Shown: positions 17,342-26,964, counted from the stretch's first letter. The stretch: DNA of 64,000 nt from an uncultured bacterium (GCA_903870275.1 CAIQCK010000069.1:1-64000); one strand, 5' to 3'. Notes: generated by a model from the sequence alone, not told the origin. Made by a program: numbers and translations.

Positions 17342-17384
17342 GACCCACGATAAAACGAACATCGCTTGAATGAAGGAAATTATT

Positions 17385-18725
17385 ATGAACAATCCAACCC
17401 AACCGCGGATCACGCAGGCCACCACACGACGCGATTTCCTCAAGACTTCAACGGTCGCCGGGGGCGGCGTTCTGCTCGCCAGCCTCGACGTCGCCCGGTT
17501 CGCCCACGCGGCCGGCAACGACGTCATCAAGATCGCGCTCGTCGGATGCGGCGGGCGCGGCACGAACGCGGCGTCCATGGCGTTGCAAAACGCCGCCCAC
17601 GCGAACGTGAAGCTCGTGGCGATGGCCGATATGTTTGCGGACCACATCGAAGCCAAGCTGGATATTCTGAACAAACGTTGCGCGGCGCAGATTGACGTGC
17701 CGCCGGAGCGGCGTTTCGTCGGCTTCGACGCCTGCCAGAAGGCGATTGATTGCGGCGTGGACATGGTGCTGCTGTGCACGCCGCCGGGATTCCGGCCGAT
17801 GCAGTTCGAGGCTGCGGTGAAGGCGGGCAAACACGTGTTCATGGAGAAACCGGTGGCGGTGGACGCGCCCGGCTATCGCAGGGTCAAAGCCGTCAACGAA
17901 GAGGCGAAAAAGAAGAACCTCATGGTCGCCGTCGGCCATCACCTGCGCCACGGCGCGACCCATCGCGAGGTCGTCAAACAGATTCACGACGGGCTGATCG
18001 GGGATCTGACCTACACGCGCGCCTACTTCAACACCAGCGGCATCTGGAACCGCGAACGCAAACCCGGCATGACCGAAATGGAATACCAGGTCCTCAATTG
18101 GTATCACTTCGTCTGGCTCAGCGGCGACCATCTGGTCGAACAACACGTCCACGGCGTGGACGTCTGCAACTGGCTGGCCAAGGACCATCCTCCGGTCGAG
18201 GCTGTGGGCATGGGCGGCCGCCAGGTTCGCATCGCCAAGGGCATCGGCGAGCTTTTCGACCACTTCGCCCTCCAGTTTACCTACGCCAAGGGCCTGCGCA
18301 GCTTCAGCGAGTGCCGCCACATGCCGGCCTGCTGGGCGAATTGCGCCCATCACGCGCACGGCACGAAAGGCTTCGTGAACTTCGATTTCGCCGACAACGC
18401 CACCATCTGCCTGGAAGGCCAGGAGGAAAAGCGCGTGAAACACACCGGCGCCGAAGCGCACCAGGCCGAGATGGATGATTTGTTCGCGGCGCTGCTCGCC
18501 GGCAAACCTTACAACGAGGCCGACGTGTCCGCCGACAGCACCATGACCGCCATCCTCGGCCGCATGGCAGCCTATTCCGGCAAGCTGGTGAAGTGGGACG
18601 ACGCCATCGCCTCGCAACTCAACCTGATGCCCGATCGCTTTGCATTGGACGCCGAACCGAAATCCAAGCCCGGCCCCGACGGCATCTACCCCTGCGCCAC
18701 GCCGGGTGTCACCAAAGCGTTGTGA
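17385..18725 (+). CDS. Tat-exported Gfo/Idh/MocA family oxidoreductase
   Basis: A 446-residue NAD(P)-dependent oxidoreductase. The Tat signal (TTRRDFLKTSTVAGGGVLLASL) is followed by the Rossmann fold (IKIALVGCGGRGTNAA near residue 50) and the family's MEKPVAVD motif near residue 157. The C-terminal alpha/beta domain has a histidine-rich substrate region (SGDHLVEQHVHGVDVCNW). The start at 17385 is chosen for GAAGG about 9 nt upstream; an ATG at 17370 is also in frame. Substrates in this family are sugars, inositols or glycosidic sugars. It follows the dehydratase by 82 nt on the same strand and probably belongs to the same pathway. Confidence 0.85.
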   Translation: MNNPTQPRITQATTRRDFLKTSTVAGGGVLLASLDVARFAHAAGNDVIKIALVGCGGRGTNAASMALQNAAHANVKLVAMADMFADHIEAKLDILNKRCAAQIDVPPERRFVGFDACQKAIDCGVDMVLLCTPPGFRPMQFEAAVKAGKHVFMEKPVAVDAPGYRRVKAVNEEAKKKNLMVAVGHHLRHGATHREVVKQIHDGLIGDLTYTRAYFNTSGIWNRERKPGMTEMEYQVLNWYHFVWLSGDHLVEQHVHGVDVCNWLAKDHPPVEAVGMGGRQVRIAKGIGELFDHFALQFTYAKGLRSFSECRHMPACWANCAHHAHGTKGFVNFDFADNATICLEGQEEKRVKHTGAEAHQAEMDDLFAALLAGKPYNEADVSADSTMTAILGRMAAYSGKLVKWDDAIASQLNLMPDRFALDAEPKSKPGPDGIYPCATPGVTKAL

Positions 18726-18779
18726 CGAACATCGTTTGAGTGAAGACAATGTTTCAAAGGGAATCTCTGTAAAAGCCCT

Positions 18780-18803
18780 GTAGCGGCGGTCTCCGACCGC
18801 CGG
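18780..18803. repeat. Short hairpin repeat, GTAG-type
   Basis: GTAGC is followed by stem GGCGGTC/GACCGCC with a TCC loop, the same arrangement as at 2237-2262. It lies between convergent genes, where it could also act as a terminator stem, although no T-run follows. Confidence 0.6.
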
Positions 18804-18836
18804 TGTTGTGGTAGGGCGCGACCGCCGGGCGCATAT

Positions 18837-21800
18837 TCAATCCTCGTAGGGGTCTCTCGTTGCCTCCCGCTCGGCATCTCGCTCGTATTGCTCGGCGAAC
18901 TCACGCATAGCAGTAGCGAAGCGGTGATAGCCGCGTTGCTCCAGTGCTTCAGCCTCCTTGCGATGACGCGCGGCAATTTCTCGTTCCTCCCTGCCGCCCG
19001 TTGGGCTGTGAACACCACGCATGTTGAAGAGTTTACAAGTGAAGCCAGAGCGCATTTCTGTGGCGTCTTTGGCATTCATCGCATTTGCAACGGACTTGTG
19101 AATCCACAGACCATCCGCATCTGGGGGAGTATGTGGAAGCACTTGCCCAACCTGGCTCATGGCAATTGACAAATGACCCGATTCCGTACACAGCCGTTTG
19201 ACTTCTTCCAACCATTTTATGAATGCGGCACCATCGAACCCACCATCGGGAGAGGTTCCAGGGACAATCTCCCAGCCATGAAGCAGGCGATGAGCATTTA
19301 GGGCAATATTCCTTTCTTTCTCCGCCGACTGGTCTTCTGTGCACCACGCTTTTTTAAACCGGAAAACATTTTGAGTGAAATGGCAAAACCGTTTTATCCA
19401 TTTCCACCAGCTTCGTTGTTTTTTGTCGGACCTGTAGACAGCTTGAATCAGCTGACAGAAGAACCTCGGCTCGGCCGCCATTCTCTTTTCAAGGGTTTTG
19501 GGCCTGCTATCGTAGAGCCTGTCCAAAAGCGGCAAGTAATTCCATTCGACTTGGCAAAGCACGTTTTGATCGGCTGCGGGGTTATCATCAAGCCATTCGA
19601 TAACATCGCGAGCTGCGTAAGGATCAGAACCTTTTGAAGGCTCATCTGTCGTTGTCATGGCCATGAGCGCACGGGTTGCTAGCTCTGGAGGAAAACCTAT
19701 CTTCTCTTGAACAAGCCGTTGTAAACAGCAAACTGCTCCCTGCGGACGCCGATGCTGAAGCAGCTTCTCTACAGCTTCCACCAAGTGTTCTCGTTCCCCA
19801 AAAGGGTCCACGTTGGCTTTGCGCCAGTATTCAGCCTCATTGTCGCCCAGAAGCTGTGCGGCTCTTTGCCATGTGTCCCGCACGAATGGAAGCAATGCAA
19901 GGAATGCCGCCCTTTGCTGTGTGGTCCAGGCAGCGGTTAAGACGCTATCCACCCAAGGCCAGCGTTTCGTGAAGAACCTGCCCCAGACAAAACCAGCGAT
20001 CATGAGCGCAAGCGATTTCTCCGCCGTATCTAGGTAATGCGGAAGCAAGGCCGCATCTATGGCCTCTGGCGCTGCGCATCCCAAAGCGCAACCCACCTTC
20101 CATGGTGATGCCACTTGCCGTGTGAAGTCCAGCACACCCGAAATCTGGCTCGCGTCGAAGATTTCGATGATGGCAGCCTGTCGTTTGCCATCCAGCTTTT
20201 GCCGCTGAGCCTCGAAATCACCCTTCTCCTCGATAAGATTAAATTCACGGTCACTGAAAAGGCGCCGGTGAAGCAGCCCGACGGACCTCGGCGCGAGCTT
20301 TGCGGCGACTTCTTCGATTCTTGCAACGAGCTGCGGGGGCATTGCCCATTGAGCATCTGCGAACTTACGATGTTGCGCCGCCAGATCGACGAGAGCTTGC
20401 CACAGTGGTAGCCGGACGGACTCGGATAGTCCCACCACCGCGTCTGAGCCTAGATGATCAAGGATGCGGGAATGTGCTTGGTTGGGCAGATCTGGCAGAC
20501 GTTCTATGAGATCGGCCGTTTTTGTTGTGTCCGTCGCCGCGACGCTGACGGCTAACTCCGCGTAGGCGGCTACCTGCTCCCAATACGCGGCGATAGGAAT
20601 GGAGTCGGACCAATCGACAGGAATGAAATCCCGCCACATCGGCTTGCGACAGCCCGATGTGACACCATGCATATGCGGCAATAGTGCCAGCAGCAGCTTC
20701 CAACCTACAACCGGCTGTTCACTGAGCAACGTCTCAACTGCCGCTTTGCGCTTGGAAATCGTGGCGCACGTTTGGGGATGCCATGGAAGAAAGATGTCGG
20801 TTAGGGAATTGGCGGGTCGGTTGGCCCAATTGCCGCCGGGATCGATTGCCGCCAATTCACCCAGCAGCATGGTCACACGCATGAGATGGTCTGGGTGCCA
20901 TGCGAGTGTTTCCAATGCCCAAAGCAGCCCAGTCATGTGATTCCAGCCGACAATGCCGGACCCTTCTTGAGCAAAAACCTCGCTAAACGGACTTGCAGTT
21001 GGGTGGGACAGTGCTGCTTCAACCGCATCTTGGAATTCAGTGGGCGCTGCCTCTGCCAGCAAAGGCAAATGACTGTCCAAGCTGGCCCACATCACCCAAT
21101 CGGCATCCTTCAACAACTCGTGTACGGTCAGTTTGGCGACAAGTTCTGCTTTGCCTTGTGAGCAAGAGGACAGGGCATTAGGCCTGCTGCCCAACAATGC
21201 GAGTGTCTCAGCCATGCCTTTGCGCAGAGATGAGGAATACTTCAGGACTTTGCCTTTGATGTTAGCTAGGTAACGTTCTTCCTTCGGCAGATCAAATCTC
21301 GGATCTCGTTCCCCAAGCACCAGGACGGCGGCCTTTTGAAACCGGTCAAGGTCCTCGTTGCTGAGACGCGGCCCTAGAGCTGACCACGCTTCTCCTCGCG
21401 AGAGGATCTTCCAGTTTTCATTGCGCTGAATCAGGGGAGTGTCCGAGCGCAACGTCTCAGGGCGCACAGTTTCGATCCACTCCCCATAGGCTTTTCCCAC
21501 GACTTTCTCCACAGCATTTTTGTCACCGGGATTCTCGCCTGACCAACGGCCAAGAATGTTAGCCTGCGCCAAAGAGTAAGCACTTCCCCATTCTGCATAG
21601 GGTGGGTGGCTGCCAAGTCCGCGCAGTTTGCGCTTTAACGCGGCGAGCGACAACGCACCAGCGGCTGCCAGTTCGCGTGCGCGCTCGACCGAATAACCAC
21701 CCTCCATCAACGTAGCCTCCAGAACGGAAGCTGATGGGCTGCGCAACGGGATGACACTGTCGCCCCCGCTTGCCGAAGCGCCAGACACTGGGAAAACAAC

Positions 21801-22715
21801 GCCGTGACCTTTCTTTCGCGCTGCGAGGTGTAGGTGTTCGCCCTCAACATCCAAGTCGAGATTAGAATGCGCAACCAAAACGTGCGCGCTCCTTAAACTC
21901 ACCATCGAAAGCCACGTATCTGGTTCGTTAATGAAGAGGCATCTGGCACTAAACGCACGCTTCGTATCCGAATCTAGCGATGCCAGAAACGCAGCAACAA
22001 AGTCAGCAGCGTCGAGATTGCTCTCCTCTGCAAGGATCAACTGATTCGCTTTCCCGCGGAAAACACGATCCAACTCCACACAAGCCAGATCCCTACCAAC
22101 TAGGAACATTTTGGGCGGCAATGGTGGATCGCTTGGACCCGGAAGTAATTGTAGTTCTTCCCAATGCTCAGCGGGCGTGCTGAAGCCACACGCGACTTTG
22201 ACTGACCCTCTCTTCTTTAGGAACCATTTCGCAATCCCTGGATACTCACGAAGCCAGTCAGCCAACTGAACGCCATCCAAGATTTTTATCCCGCTCCAAC
22301 CGCAACCACGGCGCTCATCCAGCCATTTCCTTTGTTGTGGCTCATTCCAACCACGGGAACCGCTTGACCGGGGCGTTACGAAGACGAACCACGTTTCTCT
22401 GCGTTCTTCAGAGCTTATCTCCGTTGTGCGCTTTTTGAAGTACTTTGTTGCTGTGTCTTGGGGATCACCACCGGTGTTGATTTCCCACACACTCTTTTTC
22501 TTTGGGACGAATTGACGGTAACCATTTTCCGTCTCCACTCGGCCGTCGTAACCAGGTTGGTTGATCAAGTCACCATATGGAATTCGACAAAACGTTAGAT
22601 CTGGAACCGATTGGTCTATCAGCATCCACACCAGTTCCGGAATGACGGCCTCGCTATCTCTCGTCTCAGCATAGGACTCCAACTCATTCGCATTAACGAT
22701 CAGAGTGTGTTCCAT
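18837..22715 (-). CDS. Isolated ~1,290-residue protein with nuclease-like N-terminus and degenerate STAND-like NTPase
   Basis: I do not recognise a named family. The start at 22715 is fixed by a strong AAGGAGGAA site and gives 1,292 residues with no signal peptide. Residues about 1-170 contain GYDGRVETENGYRQF..., KSVWEINTGGDP, KKRTTEISSEERRETWFVFVTPR and a final GIKILDGVQLADWL. This order of an acidic G-D-G, a V-W-E strand and basic helices looks like a PD-(D/E)xK endonuclease fold. Around residue 197 VGRDLACVELDRVFRG opens a STAND-like NTPase region, but the expected P-loop reads QLILAEESNLDAADFV, without GxxxxGK[ST]. The remaining roughly 900 residues look alpha-helical and repeat-like. Cytoplasmic, lower GC, alone between sugar genes: a single-gene defence protein is a reasonable inference, not shown. 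Confidence 0.6.
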   Translation of the reverse strand: MEHTLIVNANELESYAETRDSEAVIPELVWMLIDQSVPDLTFCRIPYGDLINQPGYDGRVETENGYRQFVPKKKSVWEINTGGDPQDTATKYFKKRTTEISSEERRETWFVFVTPRSSGSRGWNEPQQRKWLDERRGCGWSGIKILDGVQLADWLREYPGIAKWFLKKRGSVKVACGFSTPAEHWEELQLLPGPSDPPLPPKMFLVGRDLACVELDRVFRGKANQLILAEESNLDAADFVAAFLASLDSDTKRAFSARCLFINEPDTWLSMVSLRSAHVLVAHSNLDLDVEGEHLHLAARKKGHGVVFPVSGASASGGDSVIPLRSPSASVLEATLMEGGYSVERARELAAAGALSLAALKRKLRGLGSHPPYAEWGSAYSLAQANILGRWSGENPGDKNAVEKVVGKAYGEWIETVRPETLRSDTPLIQRNENWKILSRGEAWSALGPRLSNEDLDRFQKAAVLVLGERDPRFDLPKEERYLANIKGKVLKYSSSLRKGMAETLALLGSRPNALSSCSQGKAELVAKLTVHELLKDADWVMWASLDSHLPLLAEAAPTEFQDAVEAALSHPTASPFSEVFAQEGSGIVGWNHMTGLLWALETLAWHPDHLMRVTMLLGELAAIDPGGNWANRPANSLTDIFLPWHPQTCATISKRKAAVETLLSEQPVVGWKLLLALLPHMHGVTSGCRKPMWRDFIPVDWSDSIPIAAYWEQVAAYAELAVSVAATDTTKTADLIERLPDLPNQAHSRILDHLGSDAVVGLSESVRLPLWQALVDLAAQHRKFADAQWAMPPQLVARIEEVAAKLAPRSVGLLHRRLFSDREFNLIEEKGDFEAQRQKLDGKRQAAIIEIFDASQISGVLDFTRQVASPWKVGCALGCAAPEAIDAALLPHYLDTAEKSLALMIAGFVWGRFFTKRWPWVDSVLTAAWTTQQRAAFLALLPFVRDTWQRAAQLLGDNEAEYWRKANVDPFGEREHLVEAVEKLLQHRRPQGAVCCLQRLVQEKIGFPPELATRALMAMTTTDEPSKGSDPYAARDVIEWLDDNPAADQNVLCQVEWNYLPLLDRLYDSRPKTLEKRMAAEPRFFCQLIQAVYRSDKKQRSWWKWIKRFCHFTQNVFRFKKAWCTEDQSAEKERNIALNAHRLLHGWEIVPGTSPDGGFDGAAFIKWLEEVKRLCTESGHLSIAMSQVGQVLPHTPPDADGLWIHKSVANAMNAKDATEMRSGFTCKLFNMRGVHSPTGGREEREIAARHRKEAEALEQRGYHRFATAMREFAEQYERDAEREATRDPYED

Positions 22716-22935
22716 ACGTCTTCCTCCTTCTTGACCCCGCCATTGTCTCAAATCAGATTGGGTTTCGCAAAGTCAATTTCAGGTCGTCAGGTCGTCGGTG
22801 CCTTTGTCCTCTCTCTTTAACGATGGCCGCGCTGGCATCAGAGCAGGCTTTTCATGTAGCCCGGATCGTGGCAATGTAATTGCTCTTGAAACGGCGAACT
22901 TTCACGTTAGCACGCCATGCGAAAAGGAGTCGCTC

Positions 22936-23907
22936 ATGAAAATCGGCATCTACAGCATCACGTATCGGGGCGTCTGGTATAAGGGCGAGGCGCTGGACGT
23001 TTTCCAAATGGCGCGGCTGGCCAAAAGCCAGGGTTGGGAAGGACTGGAGTTGGACACGGAACGGCCGCACGCGGCGCCGATGGACCTGCGCGCGGACGAC
23101 CGCAAACGATTGTGCGACCTGGCCGGCGAACTGGGCCTGCCCCTGTCCGCCGTGTCGCCCAACTGCGACCTGTCCAGTCCGGTGCCGTCGCGGCAGGAGG
23201 CGGTGATCTGCTACGTGCGCGAGTGCATCAAGCTGGCGCACGATCTGGGCGCGCCGATCTGCAAGATCTTCGCGGCGTGGCGCGGCATCACGCTGCACGA
23301 CGGCATCGGGTCTTACGACCTGACCTACGCCCACGATCCGTATCCGTTCTGGAAGGAAGGCCGGCGGCGGTTCGTGGTGCCGGCTATCCGCGAACTGGCG
23401 CAGGTGGCGGGCGACCTTGGCATCGTGCTGGCGATCCAGAATCACGGGCCGGACATCGTGAACAATTACCGCGACACGCTGGCGTTGATCGAGGAGGTCG
23501 GCTCGCCGCATTTCAAGGCGTGCATGGACATCAACATCGAGGACGAGCCGGAGTCGGAGGCACGCGCGCGGGAGATGGCGCGGGCGGCAGGGAAGTTGCA
23601 GGTGCACTCGCACGTGAACGGCGAATTTGTCCGGGACGCGCAAGGCCGGGTGGTGCTGGCGGGTGCGGGCTACTTCGACCAGAAGTTTTGGGGACGGAAG
23701 GTGGCGTATCCGGCGTATTTCGACGCGCTGGCGGCGGCGGGCTACGAGGGATACCTGGACTGGGAGTTTTGTCATCCGGCGATGGAGAACGGGAAGGTCG
23801 CCGGCATCGAATATGTGCACAACCAGACGCGGCTGGCGTTGGAATACATGAAGACCCTTCGCGCGAACGCGCTGGCCAAGGCCGCGCAGGGACGGGAGGG
23901 GGCATAG
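22936..23907 (+). CDS. Sugar phosphate isomerase/epimerase (AP-endonuclease-2-like TIM barrel)
   Basis: A 323-residue TIM-barrel protein. MKIGIYSITYRG begins after an AAGGAG site 7 nt upstream, which selects 22936. Barrel motifs include GWEGLELDTE, ICKIFAAWRG, VLAIQNHGPD, CMDINIED, VHSHVNG and YLDWEFCHP. These supply the metal-binding Glu, Asp and His residues of xylose-isomerase-like enzymes. The family interconverts sugars or inosose derivatives. No signal peptide, so cytoplasmic. It is likely part of the sugar pathway with the Gfo/Idh/MocA enzymes on either side. Confidence 0.8.
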   Translation: MKIGIYSITYRGVWYKGEALDVFQMARLAKSQGWEGLELDTERPHAAPMDLRADDRKRLCDLAGELGLPLSAVSPNCDLSSPVPSRQEAVICYVRECIKLAHDLGAPICKIFAAWRGITLHDGIGSYDLTYAHDPYPFWKEGRRRFVVPAIRELAQVAGDLGIVLAIQNHGPDIVNNYRDTLALIEEVGSPHFKACMDINIEDEPESEARAREMARAAGKLQVHSHVNGEFVRDAQGRVVLAGAGYFDQKFWGRKVAYPAYFDALAAAGYEGYLDWEFCHPAMENGKVAGIEYVHNQTRLALEYMKTLRANALAKAAQGREGA

Positions 23908-24486
23908 AGCGTGAAGCAGCCCTCCGCCAGACCGGCCCCGCGACAACAACAATTTTCTCTTGACATAATAGAGAAATTAGCTATATCTTCCGCCCTGCAA
24001 TGAAGACCGCCGTCATGCCAGCCGAGGCCGTCCTACCGAAGGCCCCCAAGGGCAACCGGAATCAATCCACGGATTGCGCGGAAACGCGCAAAACGGCGTC
24101 CAGCCGCCAGTCACCGGCGGAGCCGATCGTGTCCGGTCTGGCGGGCACGCCGCATCCGAGCCGTCGAAAGCGGCAAAATCGCCCTCCATATGGATGGCGG
24201 CTGCCGGTGGCGCGGCGATCATTCCCCCCATCAATCCTAGGGGTGTGTTTTTCAAAACGAACCCAAATGATGGCCCCGGTCAAAACTGAAAAACATCGTT
24301 TTTCTGTGGAAAACGTCTGTTTCGATGTCCAAGGGAGGGGGAATTCAAAAGGTGTTTTTACGAAACGAACCCAAATGATTCAGCCCCGCCAAACGGTGAT
24401 TCATCCGTGTCCATCCGTGGCTCCAAAGTCCGTCCGTGAAATCCGTGAAATCCGTGGATCATAAAAACCTCCAACAGGAGCGCCCT
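23908..24486. other. Intergenic stretch with direct and inverted repeats
   Basis: No convincing gene. Two direct repeats share the core AAACGAACCCAAATGAT (24254-24271 and 24363-24379), each preceded by GGTGT plus a T-run and followed by a C-rich block. A third signal, 24402-24422, is the inverted partner of 24516-24538 in the next gene's 5' end and is based on CATCCGTG. An AT-rich patch at about 23950-23990 could hold a promoter, but I cannot assign boxes with confidence. Confidence 0.55.
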
Positions 24487-25554
24487 ATGAAACCTCAGCC
24501 GGAAAGACTCGATTCAGCCACGGATGAAACACGGACGGACAATATGAAAATGAAACGAATCGGCATTGTTGCCTACGCGCTCTTGGTGCTGCTGTTTAAC
24601 GGATTCGGAATCGCCGAAGAGATACAAAAATCAAGGCATTGGTTTGCTTTGGCTGGGGTGATCGTCAGCGTCGGGCTGTTAGCCGCTGTGTTCGTTTACC
24701 ATTTTAAGCGGGAACACACATCGCCGCGCACATTGTGGTGGAGCATTCTGATAGGCGCTGCAATCTTCTACATCGTGACATTCGCCAAAGATGCGAGCGC
24801 CGAGCTGTTCAATGTCCAAGACCATCCTCTAATATTGGCAATAGCAATTCTCCTTAGTGGGCTTATCGGTTTGATGGTTCTGACACCTGCCATGTGGTTC
24901 GCCTTCTTGCTTGCCAAGCGTGGGCCATCGTCATGCCGGTCGATTGTTCCCTATTTGGCCGGATTATTTACCGCTCTCGTTGTCGTGCTCGGCGTCGGTT
25001 TCATTGTTTTCCAGCAACGCGATCACCTGGGAATCATCCAAGGACATGCTGCGCGCACTCGGGCGGCCGAACTGGAGGTTTTGTCTGGGACGCAGAGGTT
25101 GCTGGACCTCGTTCAAAATCCAGACAGCCCTATTCAATACGACAAGGAAGTCGCCGAGTTTCAGATTGTCTTTAGCGAGAAATTGAAAGATGGAAACGCT
25201 GAGCACCGCATCCCCCTTAACTACAACCCGTTTTCCGGCCAGCCACTCTCATCGGGACGCGCCTCGCTGTTTGTCCAGCCCGCAAAATCCGAAATTGAGA
25301 GGCTCAAGGGAATATTCGATGGTGCGAAAACTGTTTCTGAGGTTTTTACGAGAGCCGGCAAACCAACTCGCGTATGGGAGGGGTCACAATCTTCCAAGAC
25401 GCAATACGATTACACCAATCAGTCCGCAACGGTGGATGTCATCGTTCTCGTGGGAAAGGACGACAAACTCAATGTCCTCTACTTTCCAAAGCAAATAAAC
25501 AAAACCGGGCTGGGAAATCGAACAACGAAGAACCAAGGGAAGAGCGAACAATGA
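24487..25554 (+). CDS. Polytopic membrane protein with soluble C-terminal domain, unknown function
   Basis: 355 residues from 24487, chosen because AGGAG lies 7 nt upstream. A start at 24544 (MKMKRIG) would exclude a stretch that belongs to an inverted repeat with 24402-24422. Five hydrophobic segments follow (IGIVAYALLVLLF, WFALAGVIVSVGLLAAVFVY, LWWSILIGAAIFYIV, PLILAIAILLSGLIGLMVL, YLAGLFTALVVVLGVGFIVF). The C-terminal half (about 190 residues) is soluble and contains an SmpA/BamE-like phrase (FDGAKTVSEVFTRAGKPTRVW), which is only suggestive. Its stop overlaps the start of the oxidoreductase (ATGA), so the two are translationally coupled. Confidence 0.65.
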   Translation: MKPQPERLDSATDETRTDNMKMKRIGIVAYALLVLLFNGFGIAEEIQKSRHWFALAGVIVSVGLLAAVFVYHFKREHTSPRTLWWSILIGAAIFYIVTFAKDASAELFNVQDHPLILAIAILLSGLIGLMVLTPAMWFAFLLAKRGPSSCRSIVPYLAGLFTALVVVLGVGFIVFQQRDHLGIIQGHAARTRAAELEVLSGTQRLLDLVQNPDSPIQYDKEVAEFQIVFSEKLKDGNAEHRIPLNYNPFSGQPLSSGRASLFVQPAKSEIERLKGIFDGAKTVSEVFTRAGKPTRVWEGSQSSKTQYDYTNQSATVDVIVLVGKDDKLNVLYFPKQINKTGLGNRTTKNQGKSEQ

Positions 25555-26936
25555 AAAACCAGTCATCCGAATCCTCCGCCTCGGATCGCCTCTCACGCCG
25601 CCGCTTCATCCAGACCGGCGCGGGCATGGCCGCCGGACTGGCTGCGGCGTCGCATCGCGCGTTCAGCGCGCCGCGCAACTTGGGCGCGAAGGACACTCTC
25701 AACCTTGCCTTCATCGGAGCCGGCGGGCGCGCCAACGCCAATCTCGGCGAACTGACCAAGCTCAGCGACGTCCGCGTAGCCGCGCTCTGCGACGTGGATG
25801 CCAACCGTCTCGCCGCGTGCGCCAAGCGGTTTCCCGACGCGAAGACCTACCGCGATTTTCGCGTGATGCTGGACCAGGAAAAGGACGTGGACGCCGTCGT
25901 CGTTTCCACGCCCGACCACATCCACGCGGTCGCCGCGATGGCGGCCATCCGGCACGGCAAACACGTGTATTGCGAGAAGCCGCTCACGCGCACGATCCAC
26001 GAGGCGCGGGCGCTCGCCGCCGCCGCGCGCGAGGCGCGGGTCGCCACGCAGATGGGCAACCAGGGCATGGCGTTCGAAGGCAACCGCCTCATCAATGAAT
26101 GGCTCTGGGACGGCGCCATCGGTTCCGTGCGCGAGGTACATGTCTGGTCCGACCGGCCCACGCACCGGGGCAAACTGCCGCTGTACTGGGCGCAGGGCAT
26201 TGAGCGGCCCGCGGACACGCCGCCGGTGCCGGAATCTCTGGATTGGGACCTGTGGCTCGGTCCCGCGCCGCAGCGGCCTTACCATCCCGCCTACGTGCCA
26301 TTCAAATGGCGCGGCTGGTGGGATTTCGGCTCCGGCGGTCTCGGCGACATGGGCATCCACAACATCGCGCCCGTTTTCTCCGCGCTGAAACTGGGCGCGC
26401 CGGTGAGCGCTTGCGCCTCCTCCACGGCGATATTTCCCGATACCGTTCCCCTGGCTTGCCTCATCCAATATGAGTTTCCCGCGCGCGGCGAAATGCCGCC
26501 GGTGAAACTTCACTGGTATGACGGCGGACTGTTGCCGGAGCGCCCCGACGAACTCGCCGATGGCGTCGCGCTCAACCCGGAGGACGGCGTGTTGTTCATC
26601 GGCGACAAAGGCAAACTGCTCGTCGAAGGTTGGGGCGGCGAAAGCCCGCGGCTGATTCCCGAAAAACGGATGCAGGAATACCGACGGCCTCCGAAGACGC
26701 TGCCACGTTCGGTGGGACATTACCGCGAGTGGGTGGACGCCTGCAAAACCGGCTCCGCCACGCGCTCGAACTTCGACTTCGCCGGCCCGCTGACCGAAGC
26801 CGTGCTGCTCGGCAGCGTGTGCGTTCGCAACGGAGGCGGGAAACTTTGTTGGGACAGCGCGGCCATGAAGATCACGAACGCGCCAAAACCCAACGAGTTT
26901 CTGCACTACACGTATCGCGAAGGCTGGACCCTGTAA
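25551..26936 (+). CDS. Tat-exported Gfo/Idh/MocA family oxidoreductase
   Basis: A 461-residue oxidoreductase. The Tat signal SRRRFIQTGAGMAAGLAAASHRAFSA is followed by LNLAFIGAGGRANANLG (Rossmann), CDVDANRLA, STPDHIHAVAAMAAIRHGKHVYCEKPLTRT (canonical EKP motif near residue 143), and a C-terminal domain with GGLGDMGIHNIAPVF. The overlap with the upstream membrane protein gene fixes the start. It differs from the 17385 gene in the substrate domain, being closer to the large PVC-type group with WDLWLGPAPQRPYHP. Substrate unknown. It probably oxidises a sugar or sugar derivative in the periplasm, or reaches a membrane-associated site after Tat export. Confidence 0.85.
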   Translation: MKNQSSESSASDRLSRRRFIQTGAGMAAGLAAASHRAFSAPRNLGAKDTLNLAFIGAGGRANANLGELTKLSDVRVAALCDVDANRLAACAKRFPDAKTYRDFRVMLDQEKDVDAVVVSTPDHIHAVAAMAAIRHGKHVYCEKPLTRTIHEARALAAAAREARVATQMGNQGMAFEGNRLINEWLWDGAIGSVREVHVWSDRPTHRGKLPLYWAQGIERPADTPPVPESLDWDLWLGPAPQRPYHPAYVPFKWRGWWDFGSGGLGDMGIHNIAPVFSALKLGAPVSACASSTAIFPDTVPLACLIQYEFPARGEMPPVKLHWYDGGLLPERPDELADGVALNPEDGVLFIGDKGKLLVEGWGGESPRLIPEKRMQEYRRPPKTLPRSVGHYREWVDACKTGSATRSNFDFAGPLTEAVLLGSVCVRNGGGKLCWDSAAMKITNAPKPNEFLHYTYREGWTL

Positions 26937-26964
26937 CGCACCCAAGTCAGCGCCGGCTGTTCAA

